Below are positions 28,387 through 38,977 of a stretch of DNA of 40,334 nucleotides, piece after piece (the first letter of the stretch is position 1; each line of letters opens with the position of its first letter). Origin of the DNA: Sphaeroforma sirkka (taxonomy: Eukaryota > Opisthokonta > Ichthyosporea > Ichthyophonida); NCBI GenBank assembly GCA_001586965.3, contig LUCW03001361.1, positions 1 to 40,334 of the forward strand. The letters are read 5' to 3'. The position numbers and the translations under genes were made by a program. A model generated the notes under the pieces. The model saw only the letters and a list, made by a program, of their open reading frames with translations. It did not search any database and was not told the origin of the DNA.

Positions 28387-29692
28387 CTGGCGAGAGAGAT
28401 AATATTTCAAATTAATCTCTTTAGCTCTGATGCTACCATCGACCATCCTCTTGACAAACCTAACCCTGTCAGAGGATATGATCGTATGGAACTCGATGAG
28501 GCTTACCATCCTCGTAATATCGACCCTCATTTGCCAACTAACCCTGGTAATCACGATTTTGGCAATCGCTACACCAGTACCTCGTTAGAGAGTTCCAGCT
28601 CTAATCCTGAGGATGAGGAAGTGAGAACCAGGCATACTCGTCTCAGGCTATTACGTTCTGGTATGCAAGTCCTTGAGGACCGTCTATTGAATGACTCTGA
28701 CCTTGACGATAGGAAAGCGGATAACATTCGCTATCTAATCGATAACAAGAGAAAGGAAATAGACACCATCTTGGCACTAGCAGCCCGTAGCACTGAGCAT
28801 GAGCCTCGTGAACGCTTAGAACCAAGCTTTATAAAGCAGCTAGGTAACGCGCAGGCTGTGGTCGATTTCTCTACTAATGAGAGTACAGTGGAGACACTGA
28901 AGGCCTTCGACCAACTTAAGGAGTCTGCCAGCCTTAAGGATAAGCAGATGATGAATGCCTTTATTCATTTCTGTGAGTCAGGTGAATGGCGAACTATCTT
29001 GAAGGCCCATGAGCCCAACTGGAAAGCCCTACCCTGGCACCAGTTGCGTGATAATATACTTAACACCTTTTTTTGAAGATGCACGTGTCCGTGAACTTCT
29101 AGAGTCTCGCATGTTATTTGCGAACGATACCACTATTCGAGGTGCTCTAGCTCATTTGACACATATGAATACTCGGATGGGTGGTCGTACCTATACTAGC
29201 GAATATTTATTAATTTGTCAGATGATGGAGACTCTGGGAGCTAACCTCTTTAAGAAAGTCAATGATGACATCATCGCCTATGGTGATTTGCGATCTATGC
29301 CTTGGTCTGTCTTTGAGAAGATAGTTCACAAGCATACCAATTCCTCTACTAGAGTACTTAGTACCACGAGCTACACCCAGCCCACTAAGCGTAACGCAGT
29401 AGAGACTAACACTGCGCGTAGTACTAAGAAACCTCGCACTACTACTGGAGGGGGTACTGGCTCTACTTCTACCGAACCGAAAGGTGAAAAGAAGGTGAGA
29501 GCGCCTTGCAAGAAGTGTGGTTACAACCTCACAAAACGTAATGGCAAGTGGAATGGTAGACACGACCCTGTTAAGTGTGCACCAGGCAAGCCAGATTTTG
29601 GACACTATATGAAAGAGTGTGCTATTTGCAAGGGTACTAACGGTTGGCAGAAAGAAGATTGCAAGGACTTACCGGACGTCCAAGTTAAGCAC

Positions 29693-29695
29693 TGA
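29693..29695 (+). promoter_or_regulatory. In-frame UGA between gag and pol (copy 2)
   Basis: CAC TGA CAG TAC CAT ATG, identical to copy 1, with the protease in the same phase. Confidence 0.6.
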
Positions 29696-29704
29696 CAGTA
29701 CCAT

Positions 29705-31632
29705 ATGTGTGCACTAGAGCAAGATTATGAGAAAATGTTCAATAAAATCCATACCAAAGGAGATGAACGTATCTTTCAAACAGTTTTCGTAAATGGAGAA
29801 AAAAAGTTATGGCACTACTTGATCCAGGGGCTGAAGTTTCTGCTATCTCACGCCGAGTAGCCTACGCTACAGATATGGCTGTCCATAACGAAACAACTGA
29901 TATAATCTTGGGAAATGGCAAAGTTACTACTTGCGAACAAGCCATTGACTATGCACACATAATGCTGTCAGATAGAAGAGAAGTGAAGACTCACCTAATC
30001 GTTACTGACATGTCTCAGAAATACGATTTAATTATAGGTATGACTGATCTTCTCAGTTTAGGTATAACACTCACTGGTCTGCCTAATGGGCTAGACCCGA
30101 ATAAAGATCAGTCAGATGATAATATGTTAAAGATACCTAAACCTCCGGAAGATGAAGCAAAGGATATGATTCCGCACTTCACCGATATAATTATGGACTT
30201 AATTATACAAAACAGGAAGATTGCAATAACTGACTGGTGTATGTTTAAGTTCTCTAATAAGTACGTTAGACTTGACTTAACAAACGTCGACTTCTCTAAG
30301 TTAAAGTGTCCTTCACATAACTACGTGAGTTGGAGACACAAAGACGTTGTCAAAACCCAAATCGAAGATTGGTTAAAACTGGGTCTAATTGAAATCAATT
30401 ATGATGCAACCCCAGTTAACTTAGCGCTCTTAGCGGTCGATCAATATAAATCTGATGGAACGTTTAGTAAAACAAGAGTAGTACTAGACCTGTCGCCAAT
30501 CAACAAACTAATTCCGCAACATAGTTTTCCCTTACCTAAGATAAGCGAGATACTACGCAAAATGGAGGGTGCGACTATCTTTTCCAAGATAGACTTAAAA
30601 GCTGCATTCCATCAACTACAGATATATGAGCCTCATAGGAAATACTTTTCCTTTACTTGGCAAGGTAAGAAGTACCAGTTTAAAAGTGCACCTGAAGGCT
30701 TACACATGTTACCTTCTTTCTTCCAACAAGTTATGATGGAACTATTTGCGGACCTGTCGTATAACGTATCAGTCTGTTTAGATGATATAGTTATCTTTAC
30801 AAAGACAGCACATGAACATGCTAAACTCGTTAAAGAAGTCTTAAAGCGACTTAATCATACTAAACTTAAGATTAACGAAGACAAGTGTTCTTTTGCTAAA
30901 GATACTATACACTTACTTGGCTACAAAGTATCTGCAGCAGGGGTAGAAATTGATCCTGGCAAGAAACAGTTTCTGTTGGATTTATCAACACCAATAACTG
31001 GAAGAGATGTGAACTCTGTGTGTGGGTTTGTTAAATTCTTCTCGGATTCGGTACCGCATCTTTCTCATTACTTAAAGCCTTTCAGTCACCTACGGCTGCA
31101 CAAAGGACCTTTGGGAAAGCTTTGGACTAAAGAATGTGATGATGCATTTAAACTAGTCAAAAGTAAAGTAATGGACGCACCCATCATGCAGTACACTGTG
31201 GATGGTGTCCCATTCCAAGTAGCAACCGACGCTTCAGATCGAGCGGTAGGTGGAGTGCTTTACCAAACGATAAATGGTAAACCGCGCTACATACAATTCT
31301 TTAGCAAGAGTTATAATAAGAGTCAACGGAATTACCCTACCGTTAAACAAGAGCTCCTTGCTATAGTTACTGCGCTAAGACAGTTTAAAGACTACCTTTA
31401 TGGAAGTTACTTTACTGTCGCCTGTGATCAAAAGTCTCTAACATACTTAAAAGATATGAACCCTGATTCACAGTTGGTGAGCCGCTGGCATGACATTATT
31501 GCCAAGTTCGCTTTTAATATAACACACATACCAGGAATACATAACCATCTTCCTGACATGCTCTCTCGACTTGTGCCCGACTACCAAAAAAACAGTCAAG
31601 GAGTTATTAGCAACCGATTGGATGCTAAATAA
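29705..31632 (+). pseudogene. Protease, RT and RNase H (family A copy 2)
   Basis: From ATG 29705 the frame is open to an A7 run near 29799-29805 (A5 in copy 1), which shifts it; the long frame then starts at 29809 and runs 607 codons. Motifs: MALLDPGAEVSAIS (protease), TRVVLDLSPINKLIPQHSFP, SKIDLKAAFHQLQI, APEGLHMLPSFFQQ, VCLDDIVIF (RT), ATDASDRAVGGVLYQ, KQELLAIVTALRQF, IPGIHNHLPDMLSRL (RNase H). The YLDD tyrosine of copy 1 is Cys here. The end at 31632 comes from an A7 run (31587-31593) where copy 1 reads CAGAAAAC and stays open. This is the longest RT frame in the window. Confidence 0.9.
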
Positions 31633-32143
31633 GAAATGGTTTAACCTCGCTCAATCACGATGGGGTACATTTACTGTTGATATGTTCGCCGCAGAACATA
31701 ACAAACAGGTTTCTGAATATAGGTCGTTGACTCATCCTAAAGGTGATGCATTTCAGCTTGACTTATCAAAGCATAATGCGTGGGCTAACCCACCTTGTCA
31801 ACTTATCGCACAGCTGTTAAATTATGTTAATATTACTAAATCTACCATTACGCTGTGTTGTCCCTTACGTAACTCCGACCCATGGATACGTGATTTAATT
31901 AATATGATTCAAGACGAACCTATTTATGTCGACCGTGAAACCGACACGTTCTTGTATCAGGGATCCTATTCTATTAAGAAGACGCCTTGGAAACACACCA
32001 TTGTTTGTCGCATCGGTCCTGCAGGTACCACTAAGTGGAAACCCTCAACCGAATTCTTAGCTAAACTAGAGGAGTCTAAAGAGTTTGAACAAAGCTCAAG
32101 ACTCGTACAACACATGCACCCAACAAGATTGCAGTCGAGGTAA
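31571..32143 (+). pseudogene. Dam-like methyltransferase module (family A copy 2)
   Basis: Open for 190 codons: DWMLNKKWFNLAQSRWGTF, VDMFAAEHNKQVSEYRSL, GDAFQLDLSKHNAWANPPC, STITLCCPLRNSDPW, EPIYVDRETDTFLYQG, TPWKHTIVCRIGPAGTTKW, then a linker. It is less damaged than in copy 1 (the TAA of copy 1 is GAA here). The order of VDxFA..xN, DAF, NPP and the P...PW block is that of Dam-type and DIRS methyltransferase-like domains. NPPC lacks the final aromatic residue. A three-A run near 32088 (four As in copy 1) ends the frame. Confidence 0.65.
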
Positions 32144-32155
32144 TGCAGATTGAAA

Positions 32156-32608
32156 CGGCATTAGATCGTAAAAAACATGGAACTAGCTAAGGCCATGGAT
32201 CAAAGACTCAAAACTCTAAGAGAACCTGAAGCTCGCACTCAACTACTTAAAGCGCTGCTTAAAGAACAGCCAGGAGTTGCGAAACAACTGAAGAAGATAC
32301 TTCAACAATCCAATGTTGTCAGTTATGTATCTCAGGACTCTACCCGTCCTGATACTGAGGTTGCCCTTTCCAACAGGACTATGGTTCATCCAGCCAGCGT
32401 TACGCGGAATCTGACTGACTTAGAGGAGCTCGAAAGTAGAGTTAAAATTATACATAACTTAACGCATCGAGCATATGAGCATACTTATAAAATGGCTATT
32501 CGTGCAGGGCTTGATCACCCGGCGCTGAAAGAAACCATACGTGAAGTATACCGACGCTGTACTGATTGTGAAAAGAACCAGATCAAGCGATATGGTTGGC
32601 ACCCCTAA
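32156..32608 (+). pseudogene. Linker and integrase zinc-binding domain (family A copy 2)
   Basis: ELAKAMDQRLKTLREPEAR linker, then IIHNLTHRAYEHTYK (His pair) and RRCTDCEKNQIKRYG (Cys pair). An A6 run near 32170-32175 shifts the frame before MELAK, and CACCCC in place of GGCACCCC plus A6 near 32610 ends it. Same role and order as in copy 1. Confidence 0.8.
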
Positions 32609-32614
32609 AAAAGT

Positions 32615-33170
32615 GTGACAGAAGACCAACCGATGCGCCGAGTCATAGTCGATTTGGTTAGACTCCCGCTATCCAAGCATACTGGCGATGTATATATCTG
32701 TCATTTCTTATGTGTGGCTTCGGGCTATAACTTGCTTTATGCAATACCAAACAAACGTCCACAAACAGTGGCTGAATTATGCTATCACGTCTTCAATGAC
32801 TTCGGTTTCCCCGAGTACTATGTTCTGATAACGGTAGTGAGTTTTGTACCGACGTAATGGAGGCACTTATACTCGTATCAGGCATGACCCATAGGCGTGG
32901 TGTTCCTTACAAACCTCAAACGCAGGATGCAAATGAGACACGTCATAGAGAACTTAAGAAACTCTTGCGTACCGCACTAGACGACGTTGAGGATATGTGG
33001 CCTTATCATTTGAAATGAGTTTAGACTCAAATGAATAACTGCATGAATCCTCAAACTGGAACACTCCCGTTTCACTATTTCTTTGGCCGCTATAGTGAAT
33101 TACAAGCAACGTTTGATAAAACTGCGCCCGAGAAACACGCTACCCCGTGGCTACAAAAGATCGAGCATAT
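32615..33170 (+). pseudogene. Integrase catalytic core (family A copy 2)
   Basis: The frame 32615-32857 holds RRVIVDLVRLP (first Asp), GDVYICHFLCVASGYNLLYA and TVAELCYHVFNDFGF; the CCCC run then shifts it, so SDNGSEF is in another frame. The Glu box PQTQDANETRHRELKKLLR carries Asp where copy 1 has Gly. Two stops (TGA and TAG near 33018-33025) replace codons that are open in copy 1 (WVQ). Not functional as read. Confidence 0.8.
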
Positions 33171-33558
33171 GCAGAACGTTGTTTACCCCTGTTTACTCGA
33201 GCACAAGAATCGCGTCCTACTTAAAGCGTATGACCGATGGAATAACACTAAGAACATTGTTCAGTTCAAAGTCGGCGATTACGTTAACATTATAAATCGA
33301 AACGCCAACGTTACCGAACTCTCTTCTAAGACGATAGGACCTTTAGTTATTCCCTACCATGATGAGAAGAGTGATACTTACAAAGTGAATAACATTGATG
33401 GTACTAGCGCAACCAATCTAGGCACTCACCGTATCCCTACCTCCGAACTCTCATTCGCTCGCTCATTTGATTCTGATATACCAGTTATGGAGTCACAAGT
33501 CAAAGATATAATTGACAAAACATCCGAAGACGGTTACACTTATTTGTATTTTAAATAA
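33031..33558 (+). pseudogene. Post-integrase region, truncated (family A copy 2)
   Basis: Open for 175 codons: MNNCMNPQTGTLPFHYFFGR, WLQKIEHMQNVVYPCLLEHK, VQFKVGDYVNIINR, then GTHRIPTSELSFARSFDSD. It stops where KTSEDGYTY is fused to LTR-derived sequence (LYFK, then TAA at 33556-33558), so the YYKTRF...LTSDAF block of copy 1 is missing. The fusion comes from a deletion of the pol end and the first part of the LTR. Confidence 0.78.
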
Positions 33559-33640
33559 TTGAATACAAGCTCTTTTTCCAATATTTCCAAAGTGTTCTAA
33601 ATTCACTTTGATGGCTCCAATAGCCTGAGTATTTGGTATT
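33545..33640 (+). repeat. Internal LTR fragment of family A
   Basis: Matches the element-strand LTR region that is the complement of about 353-447. It is followed at about 33640-33656 by TTCCATCGAAGTTTACA, identical to family-A leader sequence (complement near 6981-6997), then by LINE sequence. Confidence 0.78.
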
Positions 33641-33641
33641 T

Positions 33642-34532
33642 CCATCGAAGTTTACAGATGCAGACATCACCTCCCCCGCCGACTTCCGCCCCATCACGCT
33701 TACGCAAATAGTCAGACGCATCTTTGAAAAGTGCATTCTTAATCTGAATACGAGCCATCCCGGCTCTGCTACCCATGCTACCCAAGCTGGCTTCAAATCA
33801 CGGTACTCCTGTCATAGCCAAGCACTTGCATCGGCCCAAGCTCCTCCGCTCCTATCTATTTGTTGATGACAGACAGATCCAAGCCCCTCGATCGGTTTTG
33901 CTCCAGCCCTTCTTAGATGACATTGATGCGTGAGGACGCAAATCAGGCCTCGAACAGGGTGTCATTAAACCCCGAGTACGATCTACCGACTTGCGACAGG
34001 CGGCGCCAATCCTCCGTATAAGTGGTGAGCTTATCACGCCGACGCTTGCAGACGCACCTTGGAACAAACGTTACCTCCCCCTGAAGATGGCGCCCACACA
34101 TGCCGAACCGGATTATGACGGATAGCCTGGTCCTTCTCGGTATTTCATACTCTGCACTAACCCATTCCGCGGCACTACACGGCGCAGACCCGATCCGTAC
34201 CACAGAGGTGGGTACTCTATTTAGTAGGTCAGCAAGCGAATATATAGAACATTCGATAGTATCAGTGTTTTGTCAACACCGGCTCGAATTGACTCAGCGC
34301 ATATCTTCCATTGTCGACTCACTTGGCCCGAGCTTCAAACGGGAATTTACTGACCACTTCTTCCCATCAATCTTTCCTGAACCACTACAGCGACTATGAG
34401 AGCCATACCATATGTTCATACATTGTAACATACATACTTGTCATTTTGAAATAAATAATATTATCCCTAAGAATAGATTGTAACAAACATGCTTGTCATT
34501 TTTGAAATAAATAATATTATTCCTAATTGATA
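33642..34532 (+). mobile_element. LINE (non-LTR retrotransposon) 3' fragment
   Basis: Frames carry ADFRPITLTQIVRRIFEKCIL and TQAGFKSRYSCHSQAL (RT start), then in another frame LFVDDRQIQAPRSVLLQPFL (the F/Y-xDD box) and ISGELITPTLADAPWNKRYL, then GISYSALTHSAALHGADPIR and the C-terminal SIVDSLGPSFKREF region. RT between SQAL and FVDD is mostly deleted. Two 55-bp tandem units (34423, 34478) with AAATAAATAATATTAT close the 3' end. The ORF 34100-34399 is part of this element. Confidence 0.75.
34423..34532 (+). repeat. 55-bp tandem repeat at LINE 3' end
   Basis: Two units start TTGTAACA at 34423 and 34478 and share CTTGTCATTTTGAAATAAAT with minor changes. Short 3' terminal repeats are common in LINEs without a poly(A) tail. 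Confidence 0.75.
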
Positions 34533-35129
34533 GTTGTTGTAGTACACAGTTCATACAATTATTACAGTAGCAATCTCCCAAAACATTTAAGATGGCGTGT
34601 ATTGAGCCATAGGCGAACAGGTTTGTATGTGTGCTGTTTTTGATTGCGAGGTTTCAGGGTCAGCGCGCCAAAAAGGTGCTGGAGAGAGCCATAGCCTCCT
34701 TGTGCCTCTACTCTCTAGTAGAAAGTAGAGTGAGATCGCGCCCTCTACTACATAGCCTCCTAAAAGTTCAACATTAGAATTTAGAGCCATTGTTTCATAG
34801 CCTCCTAAATTGAACATGAAAAAAAAAGAAGAGGGATGCCTCTTGGAGTCTTGGAGTTGGAGTCTTGTCTGATGACTGTGATAGTGTGATCTCGTCTATC
34901 ATCAAGATTCAAGAGGAGGCTATGAGAGCTGAGAGCAGAGAGATCAGACAACCTTTTCCCACATACTCGTTATATTTATATATTTTTAAACATAGCAATA
35001 ATCTGAAAGAAATGATTGGCTTTTTTTTAACTTGAAAATTATAAAAAACCAACAATATATTATTCGCTCTGGTGACTGGGCTACACAGTGGGATGTTTCA
35101 TTATTTCATAGCCTTTTCAATTTTGTAAA
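34533..35129. other. Non-coding stretch with repeated CATAGCCTCC motif
   Basis: CATAGCCTCC occurs near 34690, 34753 and 34799, with looser copies further on (CATAGCCTTTT near 35107, CATAGCCTCTTTT near 35889). Otherwise AT-rich and without ORFs that look real. Confidence 0.45.
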
Positions 35130-35131
35130 TA

Positions 35132-35836
35132 CAGTCGAACGTTTAAAAGATGTCTACCTCTTTATATGTTCAGTTTTTATTTAGGCCGACCCATATGTGA
35201 GTCAGGCCCTATCCACCAGCCTGCCCCTCCTCGGGTCTCAACGCTCAATGAGACTAGTCTCAGAGACCCTTCTGAAGTCTGAGCCCGTTCGTATATTTTA
35301 TAAAATATGTATGTACCTGTATGTGTTAACTATTCACAACATTTTTAGCTAAGCTTGTAGTAATATCTGATTAAAAGTACATAAACTACTATTTATAATT
35401 TCTGATGCAAGACACTTTTAGTGGCGATCGTTGCTGTGTGAAAGAATGCACGATCGTGCAACCAACGTCAAGTTCACACAAGTGTGCTGGTTGACCTCAA
35501 TATGTATGAAATTTGTGGCGTGCACATTGGCGAAGGGTATGGCTCAATGGGTTGCTGCTTGTCTACAGACAAATGTCAGGCACCAATTTATCGTGGTGAT
35601 TCTTTGTTCTACAATGACACACCGATTAAGCCAGACAACTCGACACAAACTGTATCTGTAGCGATCGAGCCAGTCAAAACAACGCCTGAATAATAAGTGC
35701 CTTTGGTAGGTCCGTTTCTGTCACACAAGTCAGTCACTGAGCCTGGTAGGGTAAACCTGGCCCAGATGTGTCTACCTCTTTATATGTCCAAATTTCTGCT
35801 AAAAATGGGAACTGGACATATAAAGAGGTTCGACTG
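35132..35836. mobile_element. Non-autonomous pogo/Tc1-mariner-like element
   Basis: Begins CAGTCGAAC and ends GTTCGACTG, flanked by TA at 35130-35131 and 35837-35838, the target site of this superfamily. Terminal CAGTCGAACCTCTTTATA (right end, read inward) is typical of pogo/Tigger-like ends. Left and right also share TGTCTACCTCTTTATATGT as a subterminal direct repeat. No transposase frame was found; the 69-aa ORF 35484-35693 inside is of unknown meaning. Confidence 0.6.
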
Positions 35837-36289
35837 TACTAGAGAAGGCTATGGAAAATGGAATAAATAAATACAACCTGTGGGATGTGCATAGCCTCTT
35901 TTAGACAAAAAAAAAAAGAGAAGCAACCTGTGTTGTTTCGGAGATTTGTTAAAAAAAAGTAAATAAATAAAACCCTTGTGAAGTTGCGTGTGGTTCTGAC
36001 TGCTCCTGTGAAGCAAATTTAGCTTTTTATCTATGTAAATCAATTTTTAGACAATTTGATTGATTTGTTTTTTATATATAAAAAACCCTCCATTTTTTTA
36101 TAATCACTGTCTCTTCACTGTCCTGCAGCTCCCCTGTGTGGCCTGTGGGCTTACTGGGCTATAGGTCATAAACAGGCGCACATGAAGAGGCATATACTTG
36201 CAAATGCCCTGGCAAAGATATAGCCTGTAGGCCTATATCCCGTGGGTGACTGACTGTGAGACAGCGTGAGTTTGCACTGTCTGGAGTCT

Positions 36290-36445
36290 TTTTGGGCAGT
36301 CTGGGAGTCTGGGTCCAGATCCAGACTGGGACTCTCTTCTTATTGTGGGGGGGACTTGAGACTTGTTTCTGGACTCTGGAGTGTGGGACTCTGGGCCTGG
36401 GGCCTGGGGCTGGGCCTGGGAGCTGGGCCTGGGAGCTGGGCCTTT
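36290..36445 (+). repeat. G-rich simple repeat, G-quadruplex motif
   Basis: Repeating GGGCCTGGG and GGGAGCTGGG units at about 36388-36445 give seven or more runs of three or four Gs with loops of two to four bases, plus looser CTGGGAGTCTGGG repeats upstream. Confidence 0.7.
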
Positions 36446-36930
36446 GGGAAATAACCAAAATACATAGTATGAAAAAAAATTAATTTAATATGCATAAATA
36501 CGTATCAAAACAAAAAAACCATCGTGATCAATCTCAATGTTTTTAAACTTTTTCTCCACCATTTGTTTGTTTGTTTTTTAATTTTTCGAAGGCTATTATT
36601 TATTTATTTATTTACATTTCCGAATTTCCAACTGCTCCTTTCTTTCGAAAGCTTCCAGTTTCCGACTTTCTGAAATTTAATTCTGCCGCACCATTGCCTT
36701 CTGAAAATTGAACAAGAAGAGTGAGCCAAAAATCCGAAAATCTATGGGTGGTACCCTAAAACAAAGTAGCAATCCGAACCGTCGATATATTTATGGTGGT
36801 TCGGTGAAATGTTGTATTCCTGATTCCATCCGAATTTAGATTTCCGAAATGGACGATAGGAGGGCTAGTACTTGGTAGTAAATAGGCGCTATGTCTATGT
36901 GCCCAGTGCCCCAGTGGGCAAATTATCAAT

Positions 36931-37352
36931 AGTACAATATATTGTATTTTAGTACAATATCTTGTACGTTTTTGAACAATACCGCCGTTCAGCCAATTCT
37001 TGACCGTTTTGGCTGGAATTAAAACATGATTTGGGTTGAGTCCCAAATGGTACAGGGTTAAAAAAAAATAGTCGTATCTTTAAATTGAATGATTAGGTGG
37101 AAAATACACCAAGAAAAATTCACCTCGAAGTTATTTTTTGAAATTTAGTAGGCAGTACAAGATATTGTACTACCCAAATATACTTTTTTTTAGGAAATAT
37201 ATTTTGGCAATAGAAGTTTTTGATTGTAACCATAGTTGCTGGTATCAGCCAATTCAGAAAACCCTAAGCTACAACTTCCGCAAAAAAAAACCCCTGATTA
37301 TGTTCAATAGCTCAAAAGTTATTTGGGTCGAATGTTAGTACAATATGTTGTA
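36931..37352. repeat. Four near-palindromic AGTACAATATNTTGTA sites
   Basis: Sites at 36931-36946, 36951-36966, 37154-37171 (inverted) and 37337-37352. Sites 1 and 4 also share the following TTTTA. They may be remnants of transposon ends or protein-binding sites. Confidence 0.45.
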
Positions 37353-38977
37353 TTTTAAAAACCGGTCTGTTCACCAGTAGCCCACATAATGTGAAGCCGA
37401 AGGCGAATTGAAATTAAGCTGTTTAGAAAAAAAATAATAGTAATTTGCATAGCCTACTAAAAATACTGTTCTTTTTGACGGCTATGTAATTTGGTAAAGA
37501 AAAATGGAAAAGCCTAAAAGTGTTTCGTTTCTAGAGGGCTATGGACCTATGATATTTTAAAAGACTATGCTAAAAAAGAGATAAAAAATCGGTTGCGTGA
37601 TAAAAGTTTGAAAAAAAGGCGACGTTGTCCGGCGGTTGTCGGTTGCTGTTGCCAGTTGCACAGTTGGTAGCTCTTAGTATGCTTCTTGTTGGTATGGCAA
37701 TAACTTTCCCTCACTACCGAGAGTGATTCTCGATTTCTCATACTTCCATTTTCGGTTTTCCATCAACGAAATGCATAATAAAATATGGCAACTCCGCCGG
37801 AGTGACATCATCACATGTGAGAAAAACAAAAAAAAAACAAAAAAATGATATCTACAATTCTGAAAATTTGAAGTTAATTGTACAAAATTTAAATTTAAAT
37901 TGGTAATTGATTGACAACGACAAATTTCACAGACATCAACCCGCTCTCAGGAGCCCGAATTCCGTCGTGACTTTATTATTAATTTAAAAAAAAAAATGAG
38001 GTCTATTTATCAAATTATATTAGAGTATGGAGCTGATATTTTAAAACGGGTTTTACTTTTACACGACCAAGCAGTTGAGCATCTGCAACGGTGCAGTAAA
38101 TGCATGAGGCTGGTGACAGTGGCGCGTTGCATTTTGATTCAGCGTAATTTTCATGTGCAAATTGATGATGACAGCGTGACAGATATACATATACACTATG
38201 CACCAATCACCATTGCCACCAGCTTGGGTTTTGACAGCAAGTGTCACATATGTCATGTGATTTCATGAACTGCGCAACGTTTTTCGATTTTGAATCAAAT
38301 TATATTGGTTGACCGTGTCTTTTCTTCCGTACAAGAGAGGAGTGAAAAAGCCGTTCCGCCGATAGACTAGCTCAAAATTTTAAATAAATTCAGATCTGAA
38401 AACCCAAAAAAAAGTACATATATTGTATACATATTTCGAGAAAAATCGATATTCTTTTCAGGACAAAACAATGAATTTGTAATACTTTTTACACTTGAAG
38501 TGAGCACTTTGTAAACTGGCCTGTTCCGATTTCAAAATAATTAAAAAATTCATATGAATTGTGTATATATTTTATTCACTACTAGCCGTAGAGCTTCGAC
38601 TCCTCGAGCTTCGAGGTTGACTACCATTTGCCCTTCTGGAATAATGGTTGTCGCGTGATTTTATTTTTCAAAATTTTAGTCGCAATTTTTTTTTATATTG
38701 GGTCATATTATTCGGTGTCAAATGTTTTGAGCCCGTCAATGATGGGAAGCAACAGCGAACCCTGCTGACCTGCTCTGTGCAAACTGCAAACAAAGCGGCA
38801 TGATCTACCGCTCAGCCGCTGTCCACCTTGTCTTCTGTGTGTCTGAAAGCGAAAGACAAAGCTAAGGAGACGAAATAATGCACATATAACCATTGACCTG
38901 ATCTAGATGAAAACCAATCCTATTCCAACTACACCGAGCACGGAACCCGAAATTTACTTAAACGCACACATACAAAG

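Larger units (their letters stand above)
28015..29695 (+). pseudogene. Gag, 5' truncated (family A copy 2)
   Basis: Frames: 28015-28415 (EVLDLSENFGFAIDGEA to poly-Lys and the antisense tRNA-like stretch), 28390-29076 (capsid-like region, DATIDHPLDKPNPVRGYDR to RDNILNTFF) and 29060-29695 (FEDARVRELLESRMLFAND to the Cys/His end). The last frame keeps CKKCGYN, RHDPVKC, CAICKGTNGWQKEDC; Gln replaces the His of copy 1 (GWHKEDC), which would weaken the second knuckle. T7 at 29068-29074 breaks the frame (copy 1 has T8). Ends in TGA at 29693-29695. Confidence 0.82.
28001..33642 (+). mobile_element. Ty3/gypsy family A copy 2, truncated at both ends
   Basis: Plus-strand element lacking the 5' LTR, leader and N-terminal gag (counterpart of 6560-7577) and, at the 3' side, the end of pol and the start of the LTR. 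Pol is joined at about 33545 to an internal LTR piece (33545-33640). Very similar to copy 1, in inverted orientation to it 20 kb away. Homopolymer length differences separate the reading frames. Confidence 0.88.
35837..38970. other. Long AT-rich non-coding stretch with low-complexity blocks
   Basis: Many A- and T-runs. It contains a G-rich repeat (36290-36445) and four TACAATAT palindromes (36931-37352). The longest plausible ORF is 37996-38268 (90 aa, MRSIYQIILEYGADILKRVL), with no known motif; I do not call it a gene. Confidence 0.4.

Noticed and set aside
37996..38268. 90-aa ORF as a gene
   Set aside because: No motif, no similarity recognised, in AT-rich low-complexity DNA; length is within chance expectation.
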